Positions 1 through 11,921 of a DNA stretch of 64,000 bases are shown here, piece after piece. Each line of letters opens with the position of its first letter. Within the stretch, counting starts at the first letter, position 1. The stretch is from Acidovorax sp. SUPP3334 (GTDB lineage: Bacteria; Pseudomonadota; Gammaproteobacteria; Burkholderiales; Burkholderiaceae_C): NCBI RefSeq assembly GCF_030159055.1, contig NZ_BQXQ01000021.1, positions 28,622 to 92,621 of the forward strand. Direction: 5' to 3'. Both the position numbers and the translations under genes were made by a program. The notes under the pieces are model-generated. The model had not been told where the DNA came from. It made no database searches and saw nothing but the letters and a program-made list of their open reading frames with translations.

Positions 1-1
1 G

Positions 2-163
2 TGGCTCGTGCAGCAGCGCGACCTCACCCCCGAATGGCTGGCGGAGATGCTACAAAATTCAGAGCGCACTGCCCTAGTGGATATTGCGCGGAAGGCCAAA
101 AACATGCAAAAGATCAACGCCACCCGCGAAGTGGTGACCGCCTGCCAGGAGCTTGCCGGATGA
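2..163 (+). CDS. murG: MurG, C-terminal fragment (cut by window edge)
   Basis: This is the last 53 residues of an open frame entering from the left edge, ending in ...[10 protein letters not shown] and a TGA that overlaps the murC ATG as ATGA. MurG is the membrane-associated UDP-GlcNAc transferase that converts lipid I to lipid II. The fragment has no diagnostic motif of its own. The call rests on its amphipathic helical tail ([20 protein letters not shown]) and on its place directly before murC in the dcw order murG-murC-ddlB. The start and all catalytic residues lie outside the window. Confidence 0.8.
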   Translation, partial: WLVQQRDLTPEWLAEMLQNSERTALVDIARKAKNMQKINATREVVTACQELAG

Positions 164-1620
164 AACACGCCATTCGCCACATCCACTTCGTCGGCCTGGG
201 TGGCGCCGGCATGTGCGGCATCGCCGAGGTGCTGTTCAACCTGGGCTACGGCATTTCCGGCTCGGACCTGTCCGACAGCGCCACGCTGCGCCGCCTGCAG
301 GCGCTGGGCATCCGCACCTGCGTGGGCCATGCGGCCGCGCACATCGAAGGCGCCGACGCCGTGGTCACCTCGACGGCCGTGCAAGCCGACAACCCCGAAG
401 TGCTGGCCGCCCGCGAAAAGAAGATTCCCGTGGTGCCGCGCGCCCTCATGCTGGCCGAGTTGATGCGCCTCAAACGCGGCATCGCCATCGCCGGCACGCA
501 TGGTAAGACGACCACCACCAGCCTCGTCACCAGCGTGCTGGCCGAGGCCGGGCTCGACCCGACGTTCGTGATCGGCGGGCGGCTGAACAGCGCGGGCGCC
601 AACGCCAAGCTGGGCAGCGGCGACTACATCGTCGTGGAGGCGGACGAATCCGACGCCTCGTTCCTCAACCTGCTGCCCGTGATGGCCGTGGTGACGAACA
701 TCGACGCCGACCACATGGAAACCTACGGGCACGACTTCGGCCGCCTCAAGGGCGCGTTCGTCGAGTTTTTGCACCGCATGCCGTTCTACGGCACGGCGAT
801 CCTGTGCGTGGACAACCCGGCCATCCGCGACATCCTGGCCGACGTGACCTGTCCCATCACGAGCTACGGCTTTTCCGAAGACGCCCAGGTGCGCGCGGTG
901 GACGTGCGGGCCGATGCGGGCCAGATGCGCTTTCGCGTGCAGCGGCGCAACGGCGTCACGCTGCCGGACATCGACGTGGTGCTGAACCTGGCGGGAGAGC
1001 ACAACGTGCTGAACGCGCTGTCGGCCATCGCGGTGGCGGTCGAGCTGAACATTCCGGACGACGCGCTGCTGCGTGCCCTGGCCAGCTTCAAGGGCGTGGG
1101 CCGGCGCTTCCAGCGCTACGGCGACATCTCGGCGCCGGGCGGCGGCACGTTCGCGCTGATCGAAGACTATGGCCACCACCCCGTGGAGATGACGGCGACG
1201 CTGGCGGCGGCGCGCGGCGCCTTTCCGGGCCGGCGCCTGGTGCTCGCGTTTCAGCCGCACCGCTACAGCCGCACGCGCGACTGCTTCGAGGATTTCGTGA
1301 AGGTCATGGGCAGTGCCGATGCCGTGCTGCTGACCGAGGTGTATGCCGCGGGCGAAGCGCCCATCGTGGCCGCCGATGGCCGGTCGCTCACCCGCGCCCT
1401 GCGCGTGGCCGGCAAGGTCGAGCCCGTGTTCGTGGACGACGTGGGCACGCTCGCGCAGGCGATCGTGGACAACGCCCGCGACGGCGATGTGGTGCTGTGC
1501 ATGGGTGCCGGCTCGATCGGCGCCGTGCCGGCCAAGGTGGTGGAGATGCTGCAAACAGAACCAACGCAAGAAGCGCGACAAGCGCAGGAAGCGCCAGCCC
1601 TGGCGGAGGCCGCACGATGA
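160..1620 (+). CDS. murC: UDP-N-acetylmuramate--L-alanine ligase MurC
   Basis: Cytoplasmic Mur ligase that adds L-Ala to UDP-MurNAc using ATP, the first peptide step of peptidoglycan precursor synthesis. The 486-residue product has the usual family length. It shows an N-terminal Rossmann-like [12 protein letters not shown] (residues 11-22), the ATP loop GTHGKTTTT at 112-120, and [11 protein letters not shown] in the central domain, which are Mur ligase hallmarks. I chose the ATG at 160 because it overlaps the murG stop and begins the conserved [12 protein letters not shown] start. The C-terminus ends in a Gln/Glu/Ala-rich tail. It overlaps ddlB by 4 bases, so the genes are translationally coupled. 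Confidence 0.97.
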   Translation: MKHAIRHIHFVGLGGAGMCGIAEVLFNLGYGISGSDLSDSATLRRLQALGIRTCVGHAAAHIEGADAVVTSTAVQADNPEVLAAREKKIPVVPRALMLAELMRLKRGIAIAGTHGKTTTTSLVTSVLAEAGLDPTFVIGGRLNSAGANAKLGSGDYIVVEADESDASFLNLLPVMAVVTNIDADHMETYGHDFGRLKGAFVEFLHRMPFYGTAILCVDNPAIRDILADVTCPITSYGFSEDAQVRAVDVRADAGQMRFRVQRRNGVTLPDIDVVLNLAGEHNVLNALSAIAVAVELNIPDDALLRALASFKGVGRRFQRYGDISAPGGGTFALIEDYGHHPVEMTATLAAARGAFPGRRLVLAFQPHRYSRTRDCFEDFVKVMGSADAVLLTEVYAAGEAPIVAADGRSLTRALRVAGKVEPVFVDDVGTLAQAIVDNARDGDVVLCMGAGSIGAVPAKVVEMLQTEPTQEARQAQEAPALAEAAR

Positions 1621-2642
1621 CGATCAACGAAGACACCACGCCGGCCATCGACGTGCGCTCCCTGGGCAAGGTCGCCGTGCTGATGGGCGGCTCGTCCGCC
1701 GAGCGCGAGGTATCGCTCATGTCCGGCGGCGGGGTGCTCCAGGCGCTGCGCGCCCGGGGCGTGGACGCGCACGCGTTCGACCCTTCCCAGACCGACCTGT
1801 CCGAACTGCGCCACGGTGGCTATGCGCGGTGCTTCATCGCGCTGCACGGCCGCCATGGCGAAGACGGCACGGTGCAGGGCGCGCTGGAACTGCTCGGCAT
1901 TCCGTACACCGGCCCGGGCGTGATGGCGTCCAGCATCGCGATGGACAAGATCATGACCAAGCGCATCTGGCGCTTCGAAGGGCTGCCCACGCCGGACTGG
2001 CGCCTGGTGTCGAGCGCCGCGGAAACCGCGCAGGCCCTGCAGGCGCTGGGCGCACCGATGATCGTCAAGCCCTCGCGCGAAGGCTCCACCATCGGGCTCA
2101 CCAAGGTGACCTCGCCCGGTCAGTGCGAACAGGCCTACCTGCTGGCTTCCCGCTACGACCCCGAGGTGCTGTGCGAGGAGTTCATCGAGGGCGACGAGAC
2201 CACCTGCCCGGTGCTGGGCCAGGGGGCGGGCGCCCGGGCGCTGCCGGTGATCCGCATCGTGGCGCCGGCCGGCAATTACGACTACCAGAACAAGTACTTC
2301 ACCGACGTCACCCAGTACCACTGCCCGAGCGGCCTTCCCGAAGCGCAAGAGCGCGAGATCCAGCGGCTCGTGGTCGAGGCTTTCCGCACGCTGCAGTGCC
2401 GGGGCTGGGCGCGCGCCGACATCATGATCCGCGCCAGCGACCGCAAGCCTTTCCTGCTGGAGATCAACACCTCGCCCGGCATGACCGGCCATTCGCTGGT
2501 GCCCATGTCGGCCCGCGCGAGCGGCGTGAGCTACGAGGCGCTGTGCCTGAGCATTCTCGCGAGCGCCTCGCTCGACGGGCTGCAGGGCAGCGCCGGCGCG
2601 GCAACCTTGGCCGCCGCCCCAGGAGCGCCGGGAGCCGCATGA
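1617..2642 (+). CDS. ddlB: D-alanine--D-alanine ligase DdlB
   Basis: ATP-grasp enzyme that makes the D-Ala-D-Ala dipeptide used by MurF. The product is 341 residues. Visible family features are [11 protein letters not shown] near residue 25, the [12 protein letters not shown] segment, the substrate/ATP segment ending in [17 protein letters not shown] (metal ligands Glu and Asn), and a final Ala-rich tail. The start ATG sits in the ATGA overlap with murC, and the stop overlaps the ftsQ start (ATGA at 2639-2642), so murC-ddlB-ftsQ form one translationally coupled run. Ddl exists as A and B paralogues; the dcw location supports ddlB. Confidence 0.96.
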   Translation: MTINEDTTPAIDVRSLGKVAVLMGGSSAEREVSLMSGGGVLQALRARGVDAHAFDPSQTDLSELRHGGYARCFIALHGRHGEDGTVQGALELLGIPYTGPGVMASSIAMDKIMTKRIWRFEGLPTPDWRLVSSAAETAQALQALGAPMIVKPSREGSTIGLTKVTSPGQCEQAYLLASRYDPEVLCEEFIEGDETTCPVLGQGAGARALPVIRIVAPAGNYDYQNKYFTDVTQYHCPSGLPEAQEREIQRLVVEAFRTLQCRGWARADIMIRASDRKPFLLEINTSPGMTGHSLVPMSARASGVSYEALCLSILASASLDGLQGSAGAATLAAAPGAPGAA

Positions 2643-3493
2643 ACCCCTCGCTGCCCGCACCGCTTGACGTCAAGCTCATGAACCTGACCGCCACGGTCCT
2701 GTTCGTGGGCTGCGCCGCGCTCGTGCTGGTGGCGGGCGGCTCGTGGCTGCTGCGCCACCCGGCGTTCGCCATCGGCCGCATCGTGGTGCAGGGCGAGCTG
2801 GTGCACAACAACGCCGTCACGCTGCGCGCCAATGTCGGTCCGCACCTGGTGGGCAATTTCTTCACCGTGGACCTGCGTGCCGTGCGCGAGGCGTTCGAGC
2901 AGGTGCCCTGGGTGCGCCATGCCATGGTGCGGCGCGAGTTTCCCAACAGCCTGCGCGTTGAGCTGCAGGAGCACGACGCGGCCGCCTACTGGGGCGCCGA
3001 AGAAGGCTCCACCCTGGTCAACAGCCAGGGCGAAGTTTTCGAGGCCAACGGCGACGATCTGGATGCGGACGATTTGCCCCGCCTGCAAGGGCCGCAGGGC
3101 CACTCCCTGGAGGTGCTGCAGATGTACCACCGCCTGGGCCCCGTCTTTGAGCCGCTGGACGCGAAAGTCGATGCGCTCGAACTCACCGGCCGTGGCGGCT
3201 GGCGCGCCACGCTGGACGGCGGAGCCACGCTGGAGCTGGGCGGCGGCACGCCCGAAGAGGTGGTGCAACGCTCACAGCGCTTCGTGCGCACGCTGGCGCG
3301 CGTGGCCGGCCAGTACGGACGGCGCGCGGATGCGCTCGAATCGGCCGATCTGCGCCATGCCGACGGCTATGCGCTGCGGCTGCGCGGTGTGACCACGGTG
3401 AATGGCGACGTGCCCAAGGCCGCCGCCAGGGCCCCCGCGCGCAACGCGGCGCAGCGCGCACGCCCAGGCAGAACAACAGGGCAGAACCACTGA
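2639..3493 (+). CDS. ftsQ: Cell division protein FtsQ
   Basis: Bitopic inner-membrane divisome protein linking early and late division proteins (with FtsB and FtsL). The 284-residue product has a short cytoplasmic N-terminus, one membrane segment at about residues 15-38, then a periplasmic POTRA region (about 45-112, [20 protein letters not shown] onward) and the beta domain ([20 protein letters not shown]). The C-terminus is basic and low in complexity (about residues 260-284), which is common. The ATG overlaps the ddlB stop. ftsA follows after 16 bases. Confidence 0.95.
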   Translation: MNPSLPAPLDVKLMNLTATVLFVGCAALVLVAGGSWLLRHPAFAIGRIVVQGELVHNNAVTLRANVGPHLVGNFFTVDLRAVREAFEQVPWVRHAMVRREFPNSLRVELQEHDAAAYWGAEEGSTLVNSQGEVFEANGDDLDADDLPRLQGPQGHSLEVLQMYHRLGPVFEPLDAKVDALELTGRGGWRATLDGGATLELGGGTPEEVVQRSQRFVRTLARVAGQYGRRADALESADLRHADGYALRLRGVTTVNGDVPKAAARAPARNAAQRARPGRTTGQNH

Positions 3494-3509
3494 GGGCAGG
3501 ACACAGAAT

Positions 3510-4739
3510 ATGGCAAGAGAATACAAAGACGTGGTCGTGGGGCTGGACATCGGCACCGCCAAGGTGATGGCGGTGGTCGCCGAGGTGCTGCCCAACGGCG
3601 AACTCAAGCTCGCAGGGCTGGGCGTGGCGCCGAGCAACGGCTTGAAGCGCGGCGTGGTGGTGAACATCGACGCCACGGTGCAAAGCATCCAGCAGGCGCT
3701 GAAAGAGGCCGAGCTGATGGCCGACTGCAAGATCCAGCGCGTGTACACCGGCATCACCGGCAGCCACATCCGCGGGCTCAATTCGAGCGGCATGGTCGCG
3801 GTCAAGGACAAGGAAGTCACCCAGGCCGACGTGGCGCGCGTGGTGGAGACGGCCAAGGCCATCAACATCTCCAGCGACCAGCGGCTCCTGCTGGTCGAGC
3901 CGCAGGAATTCGTGATCGACGGGCAGGATGTCAAAGAGCCCATCGGCATGAGCGGCATCCGCCTGGAGGCCAAGATCCACATCGTGACCGGCGCTCAGAG
4001 CGCGGCCGAGAACATCATCAAGTGCGTGCGCCGCTGCGGGCTCGAAGTGGAGCAGCTCATGCTGAACCCGCTCGCCTCCAGCCAGGCCGTGCTGACCGAC
4101 GACGAGCGCGAACTGGGCGTGGCGGTGGTGGACATCGGCGCTGGCACCACCGACGTGGCGATCTTCACCGGCGGCGCCATTCGCCACACGGCCGTGATCC
4201 CGATCGCGGGCGACCTCATCACCAGCGACATCGCCATGGCGCTGCGCACGCCCACCAAGGACGCCGAGGACATCAAGGTCGAAAGCGGCTACGCCAAGCA
4301 GCTGCTGGCCGATCCGGAGGCGCAGGTGGAAGTGCCCGGCCTGGGCGACCGCAGCCCCCGCATGCTCAGCAAGCAGGCGCTGGCCGGCGTGATCGAGCCG
4401 CGCGTGGAGGAAATCTTCTCGCTCGTGCAGCAGGTGATCCGCGAGTCCGGCTACGAAGAAGTGTTGTCCTCTGGCATCGTGCTCACGGGGGGCAGCGCCA
4501 TCATGCCGGGCATGGTCGAGCTGGGCGAGGACATCTTCCTCAAGCCCGTGCGCCGGGGTATTCCGAAGTATTCGAGCGCGCTGGCGGACATGATCGCCCA
4601 GCCGCGCGCAGCCACCGTGATGGGCCTGCTCGAAGAGGCGCGCCTGGCGCGCCTGCGCGGCTTCAAGGTGGCGCAAAAGAGCGGCTCGGTCAAGACCGCG
4701 TTCGGCCGCTTCAAGGATTTCATCGTGGGGAACTTCTGA
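3510..4739 (+). CDS. ftsA: Cell division protein FtsA
   Basis: Actin-like ATPase that tethers FtsZ filaments to the inner membrane. The 409-residue product carries the actin-fold signatures VVGLDIGTAKVMAVV at the N-terminus, AVVDIGAGTTDVAIFTGG (phosphate 2 loop) and SGIVLTGGSAIMPG (adenosine loop). The C-terminal amphipathic membrane-targeting helix is present (FGRFKDFIVGNF). The start is the ATG preceding AREYKDVVVG, 16 bases after ftsQ. Confidence 0.97.
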   Translation: MAREYKDVVVGLDIGTAKVMAVVAEVLPNGELKLAGLGVAPSNGLKRGVVVNIDATVQSIQQALKEAELMADCKIQRVYTGITGSHIRGLNSSGMVAVKDKEVTQADVARVVETAKAINISSDQRLLLVEPQEFVIDGQDVKEPIGMSGIRLEAKIHIVTGAQSAAENIIKCVRRCGLEVEQLMLNPLASSQAVLTDDERELGVAVVDIGAGTTDVAIFTGGAIRHTAVIPIAGDLITSDIAMALRTPTKDAEDIKVESGYAKQLLADPEAQVEVPGLGDRSPRMLSKQALAGVIEPRVEEIFSLVQQVIRESGYEEVLSSGIVLTGGSAIMPGMVELGEDIFLKPVRRGIPKYSSALADMIAQPRAATVMGLLEEARLARLRGFKVAQKSGSVKTAFGRFKDFIVGNF

Positions 4740-4910
4740 CATGTTCCTCCCTCTGCCCTGGCTTGCTCGCGCCGGCCCCCAAGCGCTTTCCTGGCTTCGA
4801 TGGCGGGGCACCGGCCCGCCGTTCGTTCCCCGGACTGTCTCGCAACCCATTTCAACCATCCAGCCTTTTTGGCCCCATGCAATTCACGTGAAAGACTAGG
4901 AGCACCCACC

Positions 4911-6137
4911 ATGACCATCGAAATGATCGAAGCCGAAGAATTCAATCAGGGCACCCAGATCAAGGTGATCGGTGTCGGCGGCGGCGGCGGCAATGCCGTG
5001 GCCCACATGATCGCGCGCAATGTCCAGGGCGTGGAGTTCGTCTGCGCCAACACCGACGCTCAGGCCCTCACGCGCAGCCCCGCGCACCGCACCATCCAGC
5101 TGGGCGGCAGCGGCCTGGGCGCAGGCAGCAAGCCCGACAAGGGCCGCGACGCTGCCGAGGCGGCCGTCGAAGACATCCGCAGCGCCATCGCCGGCGCGCA
5201 CATGCTGTTCATCACCGCCGGCATGGGTGGCGGCACGGGCACGGGCGCCGCGCCCGTGATCGCGCGCGTCGCCAAGGAAATGGGCATTCTCACCGTGGGC
5301 GTGGTCACCAAGCCCTTCGACTGGGAAGGCGGCCGCCGCATGGCCAATGCCGACAACGGCCTGGCCGAGCTGGAAGCCAACGTCGATTCGCTGATCGTCG
5401 TGCTCAACGAGAAGCTGCTGGAAGTGCTGGGCGACGACATCACCCAGGACGAAGCCTTCGCGCACGCCAACGACGTGCTGAAGAACGCCGTGGGCGGCAT
5501 CGCTGAAATCATCAACGAATACGGCCACGTCAACGTCGACTTCGAAGACGTGCGCACCGTGATGGGCGAGCCCGGCAAGGCCATGATGGGCACCGCCACG
5601 GCAGCCGGCCCGGACCGCGCACGCATCGCCGCCGAACAGGCCGTGGCCTGCCCGCTGCTGGAAGGCATCGACCTGTCGGGCGCCAAGGGCGTGCTGGTGC
5701 TGGTGACGGCGGCCAAGGGGAGCCTCAAGCTGTCCGAGTCGCGCCTGGCGATGAGCACCATCAATGCCTACGCCTCGCCGGATGCGCACGTGATCTACGG
5801 CGCCGCCTACGACGACAGCCTGGGCGAGGAAATCCGCGTGACCGTGGTGGCCACCGGCCTGTCGCGCCAGAACGCACGCCGCCAGCCCATCTCGGTGGTG
5901 CAGGGCGGCCTGCGCACCGGCACGGACAACGTGGCCTACCAGATGCCCATCGCCGGCGCGACGCTGGGCGGTGGCCTGGTCGGCGCGGGCTCGGCGCAAG
6001 CGGACTACGGCAACATGTCGGTGCCCAGCGTGTGGCGCACCAACCGCACGCAGGCGGCAGCCCGTGTGGACGCGCTGTCTTCCGGCGGCATGGACGACCT
6101 GGAAATCCCCGCATTCCTGCGCAAGCAGGCCGACTGA
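4911..6137 (+). CDS. ftsZ: Cell division GTPase FtsZ
   Basis: Tubulin homologue that polymerises into the division ring. The product is 408 residues. The GTP-binding signature GGGTGTG lies at residues 106-112, preceded by VIGVGGGGGNAV at 19-30. The NANNG-type segment appears as RRMANADNGLAELE, and the conserved tail that binds FtsA/ZipA is DDLEIPAFLRKQAD. The start ATG has a good AGGAG 8 bases upstream (4898-4902). The 171-base gap after ftsA is long for this cluster and probably holds an ftsZ promoter, but I could not define one. A terminator follows. Confidence 0.98.
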   Translation: MTIEMIEAEEFNQGTQIKVIGVGGGGGNAVAHMIARNVQGVEFVCANTDAQALTRSPAHRTIQLGGSGLGAGSKPDKGRDAAEAAVEDIRSAIAGAHMLFITAGMGGGTGTGAAPVIARVAKEMGILTVGVVTKPFDWEGGRRMANADNGLAELEANVDSLIVVLNEKLLEVLGDDITQDEAFAHANDVLKNAVGGIAEIINEYGHVNVDFEDVRTVMGEPGKAMMGTATAAGPDRARIAAEQAVACPLLEGIDLSGAKGVLVLVTAAKGSLKLSESRLAMSTINAYASPDAHVIYGAAYDDSLGEEIRVTVVATGLSRQNARRQPISVVQGGLRTGTDNVAYQMPIAGATLGGGLVGAGSAQADYGNMSVPSVWRTNRTQAAARVDALSSGGMDDLEIPAFLRKQAD

Positions 6138-6170
6138 CCGGGAGGGCCGCCCGGCCTTTCTTGTTCACAC

Positions 6171-6206
6171 AACCGCCGCCCTTCGCAAGGGGCCGGCGGT
6201 TTTTTT
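6171..6206 (+). terminator. Rho-independent terminator after ftsZ
   Basis: A GC-rich stem with arms CCGCCG and CGGCGG around a CCCTT/AAGGG inner stem is followed by seven T residues. It lies 33 bases after the ftsZ stop and closes the division cluster. lpxC therefore likely has its own promoter in 6207-6281. Confidence 0.85.
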
Positions 6207-6281
6207 ACACCCCGCCTGGCCTATCACCTTCATAGATGCGGGGATGCCCCACGATGGTGCCCACCCCTCTAAAATCGCCCG

Positions 6282-7205
6282 ATGCTCCAGCAACGCACGA
6301 TCAAGACCCTGACCCGCGCCGTCGGCGTAGGCCTGCACAGCGGACAGCGCGTCGAATTGACGCTGCGCCCGGCACAGCCCGACACGGGCATCGTGTTCCG
6401 CCGGGTGGATCTGCCGGAGCCGGTGGACATTCCGATCACCGCCATGGCCGTGGTGGACACGCGCATGGCGTCCACCATCGGCGTGGGCAGTGCCAAGGTG
6501 CACACGGTGGAGCACCTCATGTCCGCGTGTGCCGGCCTGGGGCTGGACAATCTCTACATCGACATCACGGCCGAAGAGGTGCCCATCCTCGACGGGTCTT
6601 CGGCCTCGTTCGTGTTCCTGCTGCAGAGCGCGGGCGTGGAGCTGCAAAAGGCCCCCAAGCGTTTCATCCGCGTGATTCGGCCGGTCGAGGTGCGGGAAGG
6701 CACCGGTGCCAACACCAAGTGGGCGCGGCTCGATCCCTACCATGGCTACAAGCTGCGCTTCGAGATCGACTTCGCGCACCCGGCGGTCGATTCGACCGGG
6801 CAGAGCGTGGAGTTCGACCTGGGGCAGGGCAACTACACCCGCGACATCGCGCGCGCACGCACCTTCGGTTTCACCAAGGACGTGGAGATGATGCGGGCGA
6901 GCGGGCTGGCGCTGGGCGGCGGGCTCGACAACGCCATCGTCATGGATGACTACAAGGTGCTCAACAGCGATGGTCTTCGCTACGACGACGAGTTCGTCAA
7001 GCACAAGATTCTCGATGCCATCGGCGACCTGTACCTCGTGGGCAAGCCGCTGCTGGCCGCCTACAGCGCTTTCCGCTCGGGCCATGCGATGAACAACCTG
7101 CTGCTGCGCGAACTGCTCTCGCAAAAGGACGCCTGGGAAATCGCCACGTTCGAGAACGAGCGCCAGGCGCCGGCCGGCTTCGCGCAGCCGGTGGCTGCGT
7201 GGTAG
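6282..7205 (+). CDS. lpxC: UDP-3-O-acyl-N-acetylglucosamine deacetylase LpxC
   Basis: Zn-dependent cytoplasmic deacetylase and committed step of lipid A synthesis. The 307-residue product matches the family length. It starts with the typical [21 protein letters not shown], has the zinc motif HTVEH at residues 74-78, and a second metal/catalytic region [15 protein letters not shown]. The C-terminal [12 protein letters not shown] segment contains the conserved His. It sits directly after the dcw cluster, as in E. coli. Confidence 0.97.
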   Translation: MLQQRTIKTLTRAVGVGLHSGQRVELTLRPAQPDTGIVFRRVDLPEPVDIPITAMAVVDTRMASTIGVGSAKVHTVEHLMSACAGLGLDNLYIDITAEEVPILDGSSASFVFLLQSAGVELQKAPKRFIRVIRPVEVREGTGANTKWARLDPYHGYKLRFEIDFAHPAVDSTGQSVEFDLGQGNYTRDIARARTFGFTKDVEMMRASGLALGGGLDNAIVMDDYKVLNSDGLRYDDEFVKHKILDAIGDLYLVGKPLLAAYSAFRSGHAMNNLLLRELLSQKDAWEIATFENERQAPAGFAQPVAAW

Positions 7206-7233
7206 GCCCGAGCAACGACGGTTCGGGTTCGGC

Positions 7234-7410
7234 ATGCTGATCTTTCGCTGGCTGGCGACCTTGCTGCTGCTCATGGCGGCCGTGTCGTTCGCGTTCTACG
7301 TGGGCACGGGGCAGGCGCGCTACAAGCGCTGGGGCCTCATCATCCTCAAGTGGACGGTGATCGCCGCGTTCGTGTTCTTCGCCGTGCTCATCCTGGGGCG
7401 CATCGCTTGA
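7234..7410 (+). CDS. Small two-helix membrane protein, unknown function
   Basis: A 58-residue open frame 28 bases after lpxC. It encodes two hydrophobic segments, about residues 2-22 (LLLLMAAVSFAFYVG) and 35-55 (VIAAFVFFAVLILG), separated by a basic loop QARYKRWGL, so it is probably an inner-membrane hairpin with the loop in the cytoplasm. I do not recognise the family. Its good codon use, clean start and stop, and position immediately behind lpxC suggest a real gene that may be co-transcribed with lpxC. Confidence 0.6.
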   Translation: MLIFRWLATLLLLMAAVSFAFYVGTGQARYKRWGLIILKWTVIAAFVFFAVLILGRIA

Positions 7411-7416
7411 ACGGAC

Positions 7417-7445
7417 TGGAGCGCGCCGGGGTGCTGGCCTATACT
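7417..7445 (+). promoter_or_regulatory. Possible sigma-70 promoter for the thiC riboswitch mRNA
   Basis: TATACT at 7440-7445 matches a -10 box and lies just before the riboswitch. The best -35 candidate with a 17-base spacer (TGGAGC, 7417-7422) is weak, so only the -10 half is convincing. Confidence 0.35.
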
Positions 7446-7452
7446 GGCGCCT

Positions 7453-9546
<2,094 letters not shown>

Positions 9547-9563
9547 ACCGCCTTCGATCGGTC

Positions 9564-9587
9564 GCGCCGCCTGGCTGGGCGGCGCGC
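9564..9587. terminator. GC hairpin between thiC and the inverted chemoreceptor remnant
   Basis: GCGCCGCC and GGCGGCGC are separated by about 6 bases, 20 bases after the thiC stop. No clear T-run follows on either strand, so it may be a weak or Rho-assisted terminator. Confidence 0.35.
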
Positions 9588-9594
9588 GAGCCGC

Positions 9595-10056
9595 TCAGGC
9601 GTGCGTCAGTCGCAATCGCATGGCGGGCGCTGGCGCCGACGGGTGAGCGGCCCGCGGCGTTGCTTCGCCGCTGCCGGCGGACTGCGGCAGCGCAAACTGG
9701 CTGATCACCGCCGACAGGTCATGCGCCTGGCCGCGCAGGCTTGCCGCGGCGGCGGCGGATTGCTCCACCAGGGCGGCGTTTTGCTGCGTCATCTCGTCGA
9801 TGCGCGACATGGCGGCGTGGATGGCGGCGATGTCCTGGTTCTGCGACTGGGTGTGGCTGCGGATCTCGCCCATGGTCTGCGCGGTGTTCTGGATGGTGGA
9901 GACCACGCGTTCCATCGTGCGGCCCGCGTGCCCGGCCAGGCTGGCGCCCGAGGCCACCTGCTGCACCGACTCGGCGATCAGCGCCTTGATCTCGCGCGCG
10001 GCCTCGGCCGAGCGGTTGGCCAGGCTGCGCACTTCGCTGGCCACCACGGCGAAGCC
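9595..10056 (-). pseudogene. Methyl-accepting chemotaxis protein, C-terminal remnant A
   Basis: Reading leftward from 10056, the frame begins mid-gene at GFAVVASEVRSLANRSAEAA, the highly conserved signalling tip of MCPs, and continues through DEMTQQNAALVEQSAAAAAS to a stop at 9595. Everything N-terminal (sensor, membrane segments, HAMP, first half of the signalling domain) is missing. The frame meets a stop about 30 bases further upstream, at the junction with remnant B. A GTG at 10047 could start a 150-residue product, but that would be only half of the cytoplasmic hairpin and is unlikely to signal. It is convergent with thiC. Confidence 0.85.
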
Positions 10057-10482
10057 GCCAAGGAGATCAAGGGCCTCATCGGTTCATCGGTGGACCGTGT
10101 CGAAGACGGCTCGCGGCTGGTGACCGAAGCCGGCGCCACCATGAACGAGATCGTGGGCAGCGTGCGCCGCGTGTCGGACATCATTTCCGAGATCACCGCG
10201 GCGTCGTCCGAGCAGAGCGACAACATCGGGCAGATCAGCCAGTCCGTGAGCCAGCTCGACCAGATGACGCAGCAGAACGCGGCCCTGGTGGAGCAGTCCA
10301 CGGCCGCCTCGGAATCGCTGCGCGACCAGGCCAATCAGCTCACGCAGGCGGTGAGCCAGTTCAAGCTGAGCGATGCGGACGCGGTGCGGCCTCTCGCAAC
10401 GGGCGAAGGCGTGAGCGCGAGCGTGGCCCGCACCCGTGCGGTGCCGGCCGTCAAGCAAGCCTCGGCGCTGCAATTGCGCTGA
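10050..10482 (+). pseudogene. Methyl-accepting chemotaxis protein, C-terminal remnant B
   Basis: On the plus strand MCP homology begins abruptly at GEAAKEIKGLIGSSVDRVE (codon GAA at 10051). It continues through a methylation helix (SEITAASSEQSDNIGQISQ) and DQMTQQNAALVEQSTAASES to ...SALQLR and a stop at 10480-10482. The N-terminal two thirds of the gene is absent. The open frame extends leftward only by reading the antisense of remnant A. The two remnants are clearly different paralogues (different tails). They share only about 7-9 bases at the join (CGAAGCCG, near 10050-10057), which looks like a microhomology deletion scar. Confidence 0.85.
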
Positions 10483-10652
10483 GGCACCTGCGCGTGCGCC
10501 TGCGGGCGGATGCATCTGGTTGCGCGTGTGCGCCGCTTGCAAACCTGTGCCAACGCCGGGAAAACCTCTGGTAAAGCAAGGGTTGCCGAAGGAGAAAACC
10601 GCGCGAATTGCGGCACCATGCGGGCATGTTCAACCTTTTCGAAGGGCTTGAA

Positions 10653-11258
10653 ATGTCGCGAGACGCTTCGATCCTGAATGACTCCCGCGGCCTGTCCGCC
10701 GCAGAGACCGCCTCGATGGCTTCCCCCTCCCGTCGTCTGCAGGGCCTGGCGGCGGCCTGCGTTGCCTTCCTCATGGGCGCCGCTTCGCTGGGCGCCGAGG
10801 CCCAGCCCCGCGACGACCGGCACGAGCAGCGCCATGGCCAGCGCCACGGCGACCACCGCGATCGCGACCGGGGCCGGGACGACGGCCGCCATGGCGACCG
10901 CCGGTATGAAGGCCCCCGACACGACGACCGGCGCGGCCCGCCGGGCTACCGGCATCCCGGTCCGCCACCGCACGCCTACCAGGGCGGCCCCGCCTATCGC
11001 CCCGGTCCGCCCATGGTGCATCCGGGCCACCGCCCGCCGCCGCCGATGTACGGGCACCGGGGCGTGGGGCCCCAGCACGACTGGTACCGCGGCAGCCGCG
11101 TGCCGCCCATGTACCGCTCGCACCATTACGTGGTCAACAACTGGCGCCACCACCACCTCGCGGCGCCGCCGCGCGGCTACCACTGGGTGCAGAACGGGCC
11201 GGACTATCTGCTGATCGCCATCGGTACCGGGGTGATCGCGCAGATCGTCTTCCAGTAG
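10653..11258 (+). CDS. RcnB-like secreted His/Arg/Gly/Pro-rich protein
   Basis: The 201-residue product has a signal peptide (RRLQGLAAACVAFLMGAASL... cut after GAEA), then a strongly charged repeat-rich region of HRD/GD/RHG units. It ends in the domain HHYVVNNWRHHHLAAPPRGYHWVQ plus DYLLIAIGTGVIAQIVFQ, which resembles the RcnB family of periplasmic proteins linked in E. coli to Ni/Co homeostasis. Function here is inference from family only. Starts at 10626 (ATG), 10653 (ATG, with GAAGGG 7-8 bases upstream) and 10716 (ATG, directly before the signal peptide) are all possible. I prefer 10653 for its ribosome site, although 10716 gives a more normal signal peptide. Confidence 0.7.
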   Translation: MSRDASILNDSRGLSAAETASMASPSRRLQGLAAACVAFLMGAASLGAEAQPRDDRHEQRHGQRHGDHRDRDRGRDDGRHGDRRYEGPRHDDRRGPPGYRHPGPPPHAYQGGPAYRPGPPMVHPGHRPPPPMYGHRGVGPQHDWYRGSRVPPMYRSHHYVVNNWRHHHLAAPPRGYHWVQNGPDYLLIAIGTGVIAQIVFQ

Positions 11259-11314
11259 GGCGAGAGGGCAGCGGCCCCGGAGCGGGCGGGGCGCCCTTCG
11301 CGCAGCGCTTGCGG

Positions 11315-11863
11315 TCAGTAGCTCCGGCCGCCCTTGTACATGGCGTGCTGGCGCCGGTTGAGCGTGGCCGCCTCGCCCAGGCGGGCCATGGCGGCTCCGG
11401 CGTGCGCGTGGGTGATGGCCATGCCCAGCGCGTCGGCCGCATCGGAGCCGGGCAGGCCGGGCAACTGCAGGAGGCGCCGCACCATCTCCTGCACCTGCGT
11501 CTTGGCCGCTCGGCCGTGGCCGACCACGGCTTTCTTCATCTGCAGCGCGGTGTACTCGGCCACCGGCAGATGGCTGGCCACCAGCGCGGTGATGCACGCA
11601 CCCCTGGCCTGTCCCAGCAGCAAGGTGGACTGGGGGTTCACGTTCACGAAGACGATCTCCACCGTGGCCACGTCGGGCTGGTAGCGCGCCGCGACTTCGG
11701 TGATGCCGTCGAACAGCACTTTCAACCGCCCAGGCAGATCGCCCAGCGCCAGCGCCGTGGTGCGGATCGTCCCGCTGGCGACGTAGCTCAGCGCGTGGCC
11801 GTCCATGTCCACCACGCCGAAGCCGGTGGTCTGCAGGCCGGGGTCGATTCCCAGGATTCTCAT
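11315..11863 (-). CDS. ruvC: Crossover junction endodeoxyribonuclease RuvC
   Basis: Holliday-junction resolvase acting with RuvAB in recombination repair. The 182-residue product starts [17 protein letters not shown] (Asp7 catalytic), has [22 protein letters not shown] with the conserved acidic residue, and ends with [15 protein letters not shown], which supplies the last acidic residues. The length fits the family. ruvA and ruvB are not adjacent here. An AT-rich stretch just upstream of the ATG (11872-11893) resembles the core of the dispersed repeat described elsewhere. Confidence 0.96.
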   Translation of the reverse strand: MRILGIDPGLQTTGFGVVDMDGHALSYVASGTIRTTALALGDLPGRLKVLFDGITEVAARYQPDVATVEIVFVNVNPQSTLLLGQARGACITALVASHLPVAEYTALQMKKAVVGHGRAAKTQVQEMVRRLLQLPGLPGSDAADALGMAITHAHAGAAMARLGEAATLNRRQHAMYKGGRSY

Positions 11864-11921
11864 GTGCTCACTTATTGATAGCTGTCACCGCAATGGATAC
11901 GGCGGCAGTGGTCGATTCGAC

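Noticed and set aside
9601..10049. N-terminal extension of chemoreceptor remnant B
   Set aside because: It is the reverse complement of remnant A, not coding; true homology starts at about 10050.
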